Both the position numbers and the translations under genes were made by a program. A stretch of DNA of 64,000 bases from positions 1 to 64,000 of the forward strand of contig CAZREW010000012.1 of the NCBI GenBank assembly GCA_964599375.1, written 5' to 3'. How positions within the stretch are numbered: the first letter of the stretch is position 1; the number at the start of each line of letters is the position of its first letter. This stretch comes from JAUWCL01 sp964599375. GTDB taxonomy: Bacteria > Krumholzibacteriota > Krumholzibacteriia > Krumholzibacteriales > Krumholzibacteriaceae. The notes under the pieces are model-generated. The model was not told where the DNA came from. It did no database searches and saw only the letters and a list, made by a program, of their open reading frames with translations. Positions 25,504 through 33,651 of the stretch are shown one piece after another.

Positions 25504-26001
25504 TTACTCCTCGAGAGACTTGACCGCGTACGCCAGCGCCTCGGTCTCCTCGGCGCCGAGCTCCCTCTCCGCGACCCCGCCCCTTACCTCGATCGCGTAG
25601 CCCCGCGTCGAGTTCCTCCCGACGAGGTTGGTCAGCATGAACCCGTTCTTCTCGCGGGTAAGAATGCAGATCGAGTAGCTCTGGTTCCCGCCGATGTCCT
25701 CAAAGGCGTTGTACTTGACCATCCCGATCCCCTTGAAGCAGCCTTCGAGCTTTTTGAGGATCAGTTTCAGGTCCTCTCCATGCCCCCTTATGAACTCCCT
25801 GTTCTCGTCCACTCCCTTAAGGAGGAGCTGAAGGGATTTTTCCGTGCCGATATCATCGTAAAGCGCCGCCATCTCGCTGAAAGGCTTTCTCATCTTCTTG
25901 ATCTGCAAGGCGAGCATGGCCACTGCCGCGATGGCCACGATGCCCAGCAGCAGGGCCACGGGCAGGAGAACAACCGTGTTTGACTCGATGAATCCGTTCA
26001 T
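25504..26001 (-). CDS. DUF4446 family membrane-anchored protein
   Basis: The protein of 165 residues starts at the ATG at 26001, behind GGAGGTGG; the in-frame GTG at 26022 lacks such a site. One N-terminal span (about 10-33) is followed by a short basic stop-transfer and a helical region, then the DUF4446 domain with MVKYNAFEDIGGNQSYS (about 93-109) and NSTRGYAIEVRGG. The family is widespread and uncharacterised, and in Firmicutes it often lies near chromosome-partition genes. It is read after the tRNA-Leu gene but separated from it by a terminator, so it probably has its own promoter. Confidence 0.82.
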   Translation of the reverse strand: MNGFIESNTVVLLPVALLLGIVAIAAVAMLALQIKKMRKPFSEMAALYDDIGTEKSLQLLLKGVDENREFIRGHGEDLKLILKKLEGCFKGIGMVKYNAFEDIGGNQSYSICILTREKNGFMLTNLVGRNSTRGYAIEVRGGVAERELGAEETEALAYAVKSLEE

Positions 26002-26104
26002 GATACCGGTGACCACCTCCACACAAGGGGTTCAGGAATGCCGAGCGTAAAACAGCGCCGGCTGAAGTGTAAAGGTTTTTCATCTTCCGCCCGCCCGCTA
26101 CCCG

Positions 26105-26130
26105 AAAAAAAGGAGGCTCAAACAGCCTCC
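26105..26130 (-). terminator. terminator after the tRNA-Leu gene
   Basis: On the minus strand GGAGGCT (26124-26130), a 5-base loop and AGCCTCC (26112-26118) are followed by seven Ts (26105-26111). It is a standard intrinsic terminator, 10 bases past the tRNA 3' end, and closes the glycolysis-secG-tRNA transcript. Confidence 0.85.
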
Positions 26131-26140
26131 GTATGAAAAA

Positions 26141-26224
26141 TGCCGAGGGCGGGACTCGAACCCGCACAGGTTTTCACCCACTACCCCCTCAAAGTAGCGT
26201 GTCTACCAGTTCCACCACCTCGGC
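26141..26224 (-). tRNA. tRNA-Leu (anticodon GAG)
   Basis: The 84-base gene folds as a type II tRNA: acceptor stem GCCGAGG (26218-26224) paired with CCTCGGC (26142-26148), D arm with GGTGGAACTGGTAGAC, an anticodon loop TTGAGGG with GAG at 26188-26190, a long variable arm, and the T-loop GGTTCGAGTCC. The discriminator is A at 26141 and the CCA end is not encoded. It reads CUU and CUC codons. It lies 17 bases after secG, the same secG-tRNA-Leu(GAG) order as in Escherichia coli (secG-leuU). Confidence 0.93.
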
Positions 26225-26241
26225 GATATGTCAGAATGTCT

Positions 26242-26658
26242 CTATTTAGGAGGGGGCTGCTGCTGCTTAGGCTCTCCCTCCGGCGCAGGTTCCTCCTGCT
26301 TCTGGTCCGTGGCGGGAACGTTTCCGATGACGTCATCGATATCCTTGCGTTCCTCGGGAACCATACCGCCCCATTCCTGACGCTGAGCGGCCTTCTTCAG
26401 AGCGCTATCGGCCTCTTTCCCTCCCTTTCCCGCGGAAAGGAACGCGAGGGCCAGCGAGGTGCACATGAACACGATCGCCAGATAAGTCGTCGCCTTGCTG
26501 AGGAAAGTGGCGGTCTCCCGCCCTCCGAGGATGGCCTGACCTCCCCCGCCGCCGAAGGCTCCGGACAGGCCGCCACCCTTGCTCGATTGCATCAGCACGA
26601 CGATGATGAGCAGCGTGCAGGTAAGGATATGTATTATCACAAACGCGTTAAAGAGCAT
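26242..26658 (-). CDS. secG: SecG subunit of the preprotein translocase
   Basis: This 138-residue subunit of SecYEG has two membrane spans (about 4-24 and 55-75) joined by the glycine-rich cytoplasmic loop SSKGGGLSGAFGGGGGQ, the SecG signature. The C-terminal tail of about 60 residues is long, charged and Pro/Gln-rich (EEPAPEGEPKQQQPPP), typical of high-GC Gram-negatives. The ATG at 26658 is preferred; a TTG seven codons upstream is possible. It follows tpiA by 95 bases and directly precedes tRNA-Leu. Confidence 0.9.
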   Translation of the reverse strand: MLFNAFVIIHILTCTLLIIVVLMQSSKGGGLSGAFGGGGGQAILGGRETATFLSKATTYLAIVFMCTSLALAFLSAGKGGKEADSALKKAAQRQEWGGMVPEERKDIDDVIGNVPATDQKQEEPAPEGEPKQQQPPPK

Positions 26659-26753
26659 CAAAACACCAGCCTTTTTCAAAAGAGTAGTGTAATAAAAAAG
26701 GTGGTTCCAGTCAAATGAATTGTGCCCAGTCCTGGGAGGCCTCGGAGGCCTTT

Positions 26754-27515
26754 TCAGGCGGGAAACACGATACCCAGGAAGGATGAGGCGTCCAGCGACG
26801 CTCCGCCCACAAGAGCCCCGTCGATATCCTCCATCTCGAGGAGCTGAGCGGCGTTTCCGGGTTTCACGCTCCCGCCGTACAGGATCGGCGTCTCCCCGGC
26901 GGCCCCGGCCCCGAACATGTCCGATATCATACCCCGGATGATACCGTGCATCGATCCGGCATCGTCCGGTGTAGCGGTCCTGCCCGTGCCGATAGCCCAG
27001 ACGGGCTCGTAGGCGATCACGGTCCTGCCCATCTCTTCGCCGGACAGGCCCGAGAGGACCTCCCTGATCTGTCCCGTCACTACCTCAGAGGCCGATCCGC
27101 TCTCCCTCTCGTCGAGGGTCTCCCCTACGCAATAGACCGGGATCAGCCCGCCGGAAAGCGCCGCACGGAGCTTTTTAGAGAGGATATCGGGTTTTTCTCC
27201 GATCACGTGTCTCCTCTCAGAGTGCCCCACCAGCACGTACCGGCAGCCTAGGTTGTATATCATCCCGGCCGATATCTCGCCGGTAAATGCCCCGTTCTCC
27301 TCGTACCAGAGGTCCTGCGCTCCCGCCGCGATCACGCTCCCCGCGATCACGCCCATGACGGCGGGAAGTGTTGTGAACGGAGGGAAGAGGACTATCTCGC
27401 AGGCAGGCTTCTTTCCCTTCAGGCCGGCGGCGATATCAGCGGCGAGGGAAGCGCCCTCGATATGATCCATGTTCATTTTCCAGTTGCCGGCTATTATCGT
27501 CCTTCTCAAGCTCAT
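26754..27515 (-). CDS. tpiA: triosephosphate isomerase
   Basis: The 253-residue TIM-barrel enzyme interconverts dihydroxyacetone phosphate and glyceraldehyde 3-phosphate. Lys13 is in AGNWKMN, the catalytic His is in VGHSERR (about 96-102) and the catalytic Glu is in AYEPVWAIGTG (about 168-178), with the flexible loop following. The phosphate-binding GGSVKPGN is near 213. The ATG follows GGAGGAGAGG, 27 bases after pgk. It is part of the fba-gap-pgk-tpiA glycolytic run. Confidence 0.97.
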   Translation of the reverse strand: MSLRRTIIAGNWKMNMDHIEGASLAADIAAGLKGKKPACEIVLFPPFTTLPAVMGVIAGSVIAAGAQDLWYEENGAFTGEISAGMIYNLGCRYVLVGHSERRHVIGEKPDILSKKLRAALSGGLIPVYCVGETLDERESGSASEVVTGQIREVLSGLSGEEMGRTVIAYEPVWAIGTGRTATPDDAGSMHGIIRGMISDMFGAGAAGETPILYGGSVKPGNAAQLLEMEDIDGALVGGASLDASSFLGIVFPA

Positions 27516-27542
27516 CCTCTCCTCCAGAGCGACCGGACCGGT

Positions 27543-28742
27543 TCAGGCGTCGCTCAAAGCTTCCACTCCAGGGAGCGCCTTACCCTCCAGCAGCTCGAGC
27601 GACGCGCCGCCTCCGGTCGATACGTGAGTGACCTTGTCCTTGAGATGAAGCCTCCCCAGCGCGGAGACGCTGTCTCCCCCGCCCACCACCGAAGTGGCAC
27701 CGGCGGTGGTCGCCTCGGCGATCGCTCGCGCGATCCCTCTTGTGCCTTCCGCGAAGTTCGGCATCTCGAATATGCCCATCGGGCCATTCCAGAAGATAGT
27801 CCTTGCCTTCATCAGCTCGCCGCGGAAGACCTCTATCGTCTTGCGACCGATATCGACACCTGCCCATTCCTCGGGGATGTCGCCTGTCGATACCGTTTTA
27901 TGCTCCGCGTCGTTATCTATCTCCCTGGCCACGACACAGTCTACGGGAAGGAATATCCTCTTTCCGCTGCCGCTCCCTGCCTTTTCCATGATCTCACGGC
28001 ACATACCCATATAGGACTCGTCGACGATCGAATCACCGATCTCGAAACCGAGGGCCTTGAAGAATGTGAACGCCATCCCTCCCCCGACGAGGATACGGTC
28101 GACCTTCTCGAGAAGGTTCCTGATCAGGCCTATCTTGCCTGACACCTTCGCCCCGCCGAGGACCGCGACGAACGGCCTCTCGGGGTCGGTCAGCATGCCG
28201 TCGAGGGTCTCCAGCTCCTTCTCCATCAGAAGCCCGGCCACTTTCTCGTTAAAAAAGTGAGTGACGCCCTCTGTGGACGCGTGCGCCCTGTGGGCGGTCC
28301 CGAACGCGTCATTCACGTAGATATCGCCGAACCTGGACAGCTTGCGGGCGAACTCCGTGTCGTTCGCCGTCTCCTCATCGTAGAAACGGAGGTTCTCCAG
28401 CAACAGGATCTCTCCCGGGGCCAGAGCGGAGGCCATCTCGAGGGCCTCTTCGCCGATGCAGTCATCTGCGAACCTTATAGGGTGGTGCACAAGCTCGGCG
28501 AGCCGGTACGCCACTACCTTGAGGCTCATAGCCGGTACACGTTTGCCTTTCGGCCTCCCCAGATGAGACATCAGTACGAGGGACGCCCCGTGCTCCACTA
28601 TGTAGTTGATGCTCGGAAGGGCCGCCCGTATGCGGGTATCGTCGTCAACGTCGCCGTCCTTTGTCAGCGGAACGTTGAAATCGACGCGCATCAGCACTCT
28701 TTTCCCATCGAGGTCGATATCCCTCACGGTCTTCTTTCTCAA
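27543..28742 (-). CDS. pgk: phosphoglycerate kinase
   Basis: The 399-residue monomeric kinase transfers phosphate between 1,3-bisphosphoglycerate and ADP. Substrate-binding RVDFNVPL (about 18-25), LMSHLGRPKGKR (about 57-68), VNDAFGTAHRAHAST (about 147-161) and the ATP-binding GGGDSVSAL (about 357-365) are all present. The start is TTG with a GGAGGAGACC ribosome site, 33 bases after the GAPDH stop. The length is standard. Confidence 0.97.
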   Translation of the reverse strand: MRKKTVRDIDLDGKRVLMRVDFNVPLTKDGDVDDDTRIRAALPSINYIVEHGASLVLMSHLGRPKGKRVPAMSLKVVAYRLAELVHHPIRFADDCIGEEALEMASALAPGEILLLENLRFYDEETANDTEFARKLSRFGDIYVNDAFGTAHRAHASTEGVTHFFNEKVAGLLMEKELETLDGMLTDPERPFVAVLGGAKVSGKIGLIRNLLEKVDRILVGGGMAFTFFKALGFEIGDSIVDESYMGMCREIMEKAGSGSGKRIFLPVDCVVAREIDNDAEHKTVSTGDIPEEWAGVDIGRKTIEVFRGELMKARTIFWNGPMGIFEMPNFAEGTRGIARAIAEATTAGATSVVGGGDSVSALGRLHLKDKVTHVSTGGGASLELLEGKALPGVEALSDA

Positions 28743-28775
28743 TGGTCTCCTCCAGTCCTGCCTATGCTTTGCTCT

Positions 28776-29777
28776 CTACTTGAAGAGCATCCTCATCATA
28801 TCGACCATGCGCATCGCGTACCCATACTCGTTGTCATACCACGAAAGTACCTTGAAGACCTTCGAAGTGATACCCATGGTCGCCTGAGCGTCGAATATCG
28901 ACGAGTGCGGGTTCCCAATTACATCGACCGAGACGATCGGATCCTCCGTGTATTCCAGTATCCCCTTGAGCTTGCCCTCGGCGGCCTTCTTCATCTCGGC
29001 ATTGATCTTCTCGACCGAGGTGGCCTTCTTGAGCGTGACGGTGAGATCGACGAGTGAGCCGTCAGGGGTCGGAACGCGCACAGCCATGCCGTTGAGCCTG
29101 CCGTTGAGTTTCGGGAGGACTTTTCCTACAGCGGCCGCGGCCCCCGTCGTCGTCGGGATCATCGAAACGCTGGCGGCGCGCCCCCTGCGCAGGTCCTTGT
29201 GCGGCAGATCGAGGACTACCTGGTCGTTCGTCATCGCGTGTATCGTCGTCATAAGGCCGTTGGCTATCCCGAACCTGTCATCGAGCACCTTCACTACCGG
29301 AGCGAGGCAGTTCGTTGTGCAGGAGGCCGTCGAGATGATGTGATGCCTGTTCTTGCGGTATTTCGTATCGTTGACGCCCATGACGATCATGATGTCCGGA
29401 TCCGGGGACGGAGCCGAGATGATGACCTTCTTCGCGCCGGCCTCGATGTGCTTCATCGCGTCCTTGCGCTTGCGGAAGAACCCGGTCGATTCGATCACGA
29501 CGTCGACTCCGAGCTTCTTCCATGGAAGGGCCGCGGGATCGCGCTCGCTCAGGACCCTGACTCTCCTGCCGTCGACGGACATGTCGCCGCCCTTGAGGAC
29601 TCCGACCTTGCCCGGATAACGGCCATGGACGGAATCGTATTTAAGAAGGTGGGCCAGAGTCTTCGAGTCTGTAAGATCGTTGACGGCGACTACCCGGAAT
29701 CTCTTGTCCCTGTGAGCACCGCGGAAAACCAGCCTGCCTATCCTGCCGAATCCGTTTATAGCTACGTTGATAGCCAT
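28776..29777 (-). CDS. gapA: glyceraldehyde-3-phosphate dehydrogenase, type I
   Basis: The 333-residue enzyme has the NAD fold INGFGRIGRLVFR at 7-19 and the catalytic cysteine C153 in ASCTTNC. VNDLTD, with Asp at 34, argues for NAD and not NADP preference. An AGGAAGATC ribosome site precedes the ATG. It lies between fba and pgk, the usual lower-glycolysis order, with a 50-base gap to the upstream gene. Confidence 0.97.
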   Translation of the reverse strand: MAINVAINGFGRIGRLVFRGAHRDKRFRVVAVNDLTDSKTLAHLLKYDSVHGRYPGKVGVLKGGDMSVDGRRVRVLSERDPAALPWKKLGVDVVIESTGFFRKRKDAMKHIEAGAKKVIISAPSPDPDIMIVMGVNDTKYRKNRHHIISTASCTTNCLAPVVKVLDDRFGIANGLMTTIHAMTNDQVVLDLPHKDLRRGRAASVSMIPTTTGAAAAVGKVLPKLNGRLNGMAVRVPTPDGSLVDLTVTLKKATSVEKINAEMKKAAEGKLKGILEYTEDPIVSVDVIGNPHSSIFDAQATMGITSKVFKVLSWYDNEYGYAMRMVDMMRMLFK

Positions 29778-29827
29778 GATCTTCCTCCTCTTTTTTGTGT
29801 GTCAGGGTTTCTATCTGATAAGGCGCG

Positions 29828-30757
29828 TCAGCCTTTGAACGCCCTGCCGACGCTCCCGAACAGTCTCATCTTCGCTTTTACGACCTCGCATACCGCGTCT
29901 CTCCCGGCCCCGAGGTACTTGCGCGGATCTATGTTCTCTGGCTTCTCTGCGAATGATTTTCTGATGTAGGCCGTGAAAGCGATCCTCATATCGGTATCGA
30001 TATTGACCTTCGCAGCGCCGCGCCTGACCGCCTCGGATATGGCTTCGTCCGGGACGCCCTTCGCCGCGCCTATCTTCGCGCCGAACTCGTTCGCTACAGC
30101 CACGTGCTCAGGATTGACGCCGGAGGCGCCGTGCAGCACGATCGGAACGGGGACGATGGAAGCTATCTCGCTGAGCCTGTCCATCGCGAGTTTCGCCTCG
30201 CCCTTGAACTTGTACGCGCCGTGCGAGGTGCCGACCGCGACGGCCAGGGAATCCACCCCTGTCTTCTCGACGAACTCGGCAGCTTCGCCCGGGTCGGTGA
30301 ACATCGCGTCCTGCTCGGCCACCGAGACGTTGTCCTCGATGCCGGCAAGCCTTCCGAGCTCACCCTCGACCGAGATTCCGCCCGATTTTGCTTTTTCGAC
30401 TACTTCGCGGGTCACCGCTATGTTCTCCTCGAACGGCAAGTGCGAGCCGTCGATCATCACCGATGTGAATCCCCCGGATATGCACTTCTCGATGATACCC
30501 ATGTCCTGGCCGTGGTCGAGATGCAGCGATATCTCGATCTTCATGTTCTCCGAGACAGTCCTTACCATCGAGACGAGATTCTCGAAGCCTGCGTACTTGA
30601 TGGCGCCCTGTGAGACGGCGAGTATCGCCGGGCTGTCGAGCTCCGCCGCAGCCGAGGATATCGCCTGAACGAACTCGAGGTCATTGATATTGAATGCTCC
30701 GACGGCGTAAGAGCCGGCCTTCGCCCTGTCGAGCAGCACCTTGTTTGTAACAAGCAC
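29828..30757 (-). CDS. fba: class II fructose-bisphosphate aldolase
   Basis: The 309-residue zinc-dependent aldolase shows zinc-binding HLDHGQD at about 81-87, GTSHGAYKFKGE near 176-187 and the phosphate-binding LHGASGV and VNIDTDMR motifs. This is the shorter, FbaA/GatY-like class IIB form. The start is GTG behind GGAGGATGAA. It heads the glycolytic set but sits in the same long transcription direction as comF and lgt upstream, 38 bases from comF. Confidence 0.95.
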   Translation of the reverse strand: MLVTNKVLLDRAKAGSYAVGAFNINDLEFVQAISSAAAELDSPAILAVSQGAIKYAGFENLVSMVRTVSENMKIEISLHLDHGQDMGIIEKCISGGFTSVMIDGSHLPFEENIAVTREVVEKAKSGGISVEGELGRLAGIEDNVSVAEQDAMFTDPGEAAEFVEKTGVDSLAVAVGTSHGAYKFKGEAKLAMDRLSEIASIVPVPIVLHGASGVNPEHVAVANEFGAKIGAAKGVPDEAISEAVRRGAAKVNIDTDMRIAFTAYIRKSFAEKPENIDPRKYLGAGRDAVCEVVKAKMRLFGSVGRAFKG

Positions 30758-30795
30758 TTCATCCTCCCTCGTGCATGGATAAACGACCTTCAGGC

Positions 30796-31494
30796 CTATT
30801 CAAACATACGGCAATCACTGCATTCAACCTTAATTTTAGCCGCCCCTTTCCGTCCGGCGCAGAGGACGGCGATCGAGGAAGGCCCCGCGGTTTCGAGAGC
30901 GCCGCAGCAGGCCAGGGCTGTCTGACCCGTTGTCACGAGGTCGTCTACCAGGATTATGTCCCTTCCCTCGATAGACCTCGCCGAGCGGAGCCTGAAGGCG
31001 CCGTTGATGTTGCCGCGCCTCGAGTCCCGGTCGAGGCTCGACTGCGGCTTTGTCATCCTGCTTCTCGCGAGCGCCCGGACGTTCAGCGGTATCCCGGTCT
31101 TCCTTGATACCTCTGAGGCGAGGAGCCTGGCCTGGTCGTACCCCCTTCGCGCCAGCCTGGTCCAGTGCAGCGGGACGGGGACGAGCACCGGCGCCTCCAG
31201 CCTCCCGGCATGAGGCTCAATGGCCGAGGACATCCTGCGTCCGAGCCATCCCGCGGCCGCTGTCCCTCCCTCGAACTTCAGGAACCTGATAATGTCAAGA
31301 AGTACGCCGCCTGTCAGAAAGGGCGAGATCACCGGCGTCGCGGCCGGACCGGGAAGGCGTCCCGCCTCTGAGACGGACCTGATCCTCCCCGCGCACCGGG
31401 CACAGACCAGGCTGCCGCCGGTCAGGGTGCCGCAGGATACGCATGCTCGTGGAAAGAGACAGTCGAGCAGAAACAGGCAGAATCCCTTCACCAC
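30796..31494 (-). CDS. comF: ComF-like amidophosphoribosyltransferase-family protein
   Basis: The 232-residue protein has an N-terminal double CxxC zinc finger (CVSCG at about 18-22, CARCAG at about 31-36) and a phosphoribosyltransferase domain with the PRPP loop DIILVDDLVTTGQT (about 186-199). ComF supports DNA uptake in naturally competent bacteria; no other competence gene is in the window. The RRGYDQARLLA motif (about 119-129) is typical of the family. It follows lgt by 34 bases. Confidence 0.88.
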   Translation of the reverse strand: MVKGFCLFLLDCLFPRACVSCGTLTGGSLVCARCAGRIRSVSEAGRLPGPAATPVISPFLTGGVLLDIIRFLKFEGGTAAAGWLGRRMSSAIEPHAGRLEAPVLVPVPLHWTRLARRGYDQARLLASEVSRKTGIPLNVRALARSRMTKPQSSLDRDSRRGNINGAFRLRSARSIEGRDIILVDDLVTTGQTALACCGALETAGPSSIAVLCAGRKGAAKIKVECSDCRMFE

Positions 31495-31528
31495 CGCACC
31501 TCCACCCCCCGGCCCTCGCCGGGCCGCG

Positions 31529-32302
31529 TCAGGACCCGCGCGCCGCCTTCGCCCTGCCGAATGCCAGGAAGGCCGCCCCGAACAGGATGAGAACGATGCT
31601 TATCACCTGGTTGTCGGTAAGCCCTCCGGCGACAATCGCGGAATCCTCGTAGAACCTGAAGAAATCGACCGTGAACCTCGCGGCCCCGTAAAGTATGCAC
31701 AGCCAGGAGAACAGGAACCCGTCGAAATGGTCCTTCCTGTCGATAAACATCAGTATCAGGAATATCACCAGCCCGTACAGAGACGAGTAAAGCTGGGTGG
31801 GATGGATCGGGACCCCCGCGTGATAGTGACCAGCCGGTGATCCCGGCGGAAACACGACGCCTGTCGGGCACGACGTGGCATTGCCGAAACAGCAGCCGCT
31901 CATGAAACACCCGATCCTTGTCAGGAAGACGCCTGCCGCGATAGACGGGGCGGTGATATCGGCTACCCGGAAGAACGGGACCTTCTTTATCCTGAGGTAT
32001 ACGACCGCCCCGGCGATCGCGAGGATGAGGCCGCCGTAATAGGTCGCTCCTCCCTGCCAGATCGCCACAATATCGACCAGATTGCTGAAATTGTCCCTGT
32101 GCGTGAGGATATAGAGGCCTCTGGAACCAATCACGGCACCGAGGACGAGGATTATGCTCAGGTCGTATATGATCTCTGAATCGATGCCTCGCCTGCCCGC
32201 GCGCCTCGCGGCGAGGATGATCCCGACCAGAAAACTGAGAGACAGCATGAATCCATACGAATATATCTTCAGTCTCCCCAGATCTATGAGAACAGGATGC
32301 AT
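31529..32302 (-). CDS. lgt: prolipoprotein diacylglyceryl transferase
   Basis: This 257-residue inner-membrane enzyme adds diacylglycerol to the lipobox cysteine of prolipoproteins. It has about seven spans, RSYGFM-like KIYSYGFMLSLSF at about 11-23, and the signature region CFMSGCCFGNATSCPTG (about 128-144) followed by HPTQLYSSL (about 165-173). It serves the several lipoproteins coded in this window. The ATG follows AGGAGAG, 9 bases after the stop of the TldE-like gene. Confidence 0.95.
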   Translation of the reverse strand: MHPVLIDLGRLKIYSYGFMLSLSFLVGIILAARRAGRRGIDSEIIYDLSIILVLGAVIGSRGLYILTHRDNFSNLVDIVAIWQGGATYYGGLILAIAGAVVYLRIKKVPFFRVADITAPSIAAGVFLTRIGCFMSGCCFGNATSCPTGVVFPPGSPAGHYHAGVPIHPTQLYSSLYGLVIFLILMFIDRKDHFDGFLFSWLCILYGAARFTVDFFRFYEDSAIVAGGLTDNQVISIVLILFGAAFLAFGRAKAARGS

Positions 32303-32311
32303 CGCTCTCTC

Positions 32312-33628
32312 CTATCTGCCGCTCACACTCAACCCGTCGACCAGCACAGCCGGGGAGCCGACCTGGCCTGCAAAACGCACTGCGTTTCCGGTCGCCACTA
32401 TCCCGCCGAGCAGCGACAGGACGTTCCCGCTGATCGTCATCTCGCACACCGCCCGTCCCATTTCGCCTCCCCGGACCTCAAATCCGCTGATACCGACCGA
32501 GAAATCACCCGACACGGGATCGGCGGTATGCATGCCCATAACATCCTGAATATATATCCCCCTACCGAGATTTTCGAGAAGTTCCTTAGTGCCGGCCCGG
32601 CCCGCGGCGACGAACAGGTTTGTCGGCCCCGGTACGGGCACTCCCTTGAAAGTGCCACGGAAAGCGTTGCCAGCCCGGCCCTGTCCGGTCTTCCTGGCCG
32701 TATAGCTGTTGTGAAGGAAACTTGCAAGGATGCCCTCCGAAACGAGCCGCCTTGCTGCAGAGCTGACTCCCTCGTCGTCGAACGGGGCGTTGAAACATCC
32801 GCCCGGGAGAAACGGATCGTCGACCAGTGTGAACTTACCGGAGGCCACACGCTCCCCCAGCCTGTCCCTGAAGACCGAGGATCCCCTGACAACCATCTCG
32901 GCCGAGAGGACCTCGCCGAGAAGGGAGACTATCTCGGAAAATGCCAGGGAGTCGAAGAGCACCGCGTACCTGCCGGTCTGAAGCGGGGTCCCTCCCAGGA
33001 GTCCCGCCGACCTCGCACCGGCCTCCCTTCCGGTACCCTGGAAATCGAGCATCTCCGGAGAGGTTGCCTGGGCATACGACCAGCCTGAGCGGACCTCCCC
33101 CCCCGAAGCGGCCGCGGCGCCGATTGAACAGGCGCAGTAGCCACCGCGCCTCGTCCTTATAAAACCCCTGGTCCCCGCGACGCAGATGCTGTAGGCCGTC
33201 TCGGTATATGAGGCGCTTTCGCTGCTCCTGACCCTCCGGTCGCTTGCCAGCGCGGCGGCCTCCATCGCCAGAGCGCCCTCGATCTTCATCTCCGGGTTCA
33301 TCCCGTCCAGGTTTCCGCTCTCTTCCACGGCGGGCTCGTCCAGGCCCTCTCCCTGGGCCAGGACATCGGCATCAGTCTCGTCGCCTGAGAGAGCGTTGGA
33401 TCCCGCTTCGGCCAGGACCGCGGCAAGCCCCCCTGCAGTAAGGTCGCACGTCCAGGCGGAGCCGACCCTGCCTGCGCTGACGACCCTCAGTCCGAGCCCC
33501 GCCTCCCTGGAGCGGTCGATGGACTCGATCTCTCCGCCGAAGACCTCCACCTGGAAACTCTCGGCCCGCTCGCCGTAGATCTCGCATTCGATCGACCTGT
33601 CCGAAGCAAGCGAGAGGACCTTCTCCAC
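32312..33628 (-). CDS. pmbA: PmbA/TldE-type protein of the TldD-TldE protease family
   Basis: The 438-residue protein has the family N-terminal fold (ECEIYGERAESFQVEVFGGE, about 13-32) and the conserved C-terminal region PTNLFVAAG..., GMHTADPVSGDFSVG (about 376-390). The HExxxH zinc motif of TldD is absent, so it corresponds to the TldE/PmbA half, which normally works as a heterodimer with TldD on peptides such as microcin or modified-peptide precursors. No TldD is in the window. The GTG start at 33628 follows GAAGGA; it lies 23 bases after rodA. Confidence 0.88.
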   Translation of the reverse strand: MEKVLSLASDRSIECEIYGERAESFQVEVFGGEIESIDRSREAGLGLRVVSAGRVGSAWTCDLTAGGLAAVLAEAGSNALSGDETDADVLAQGEGLDEPAVEESGNLDGMNPEMKIEGALAMEAAALASDRRVRSSESASYTETAYSICVAGTRGFIRTRRGGYCACSIGAAAASGGEVRSGWSYAQATSPEMLDFQGTGREAGARSAGLLGGTPLQTGRYAVLFDSLAFSEIVSLLGEVLSAEMVVRGSSVFRDRLGERVASGKFTLVDDPFLPGGCFNAPFDDEGVSSAARRLVSEGILASFLHNSYTARKTGQGRAGNAFRGTFKGVPVPGPTNLFVAAGRAGTKELLENLGRGIYIQDVMGMHTADPVSGDFSVGISGFEVRGGEMGRAVCEMTISGNVLSLLGGIVATGNAVRFAGQVGSPAVLVDGLSVSGR

Positions 33629-33651
33629 GATATCCTTCAGCTCTTTCCTCC

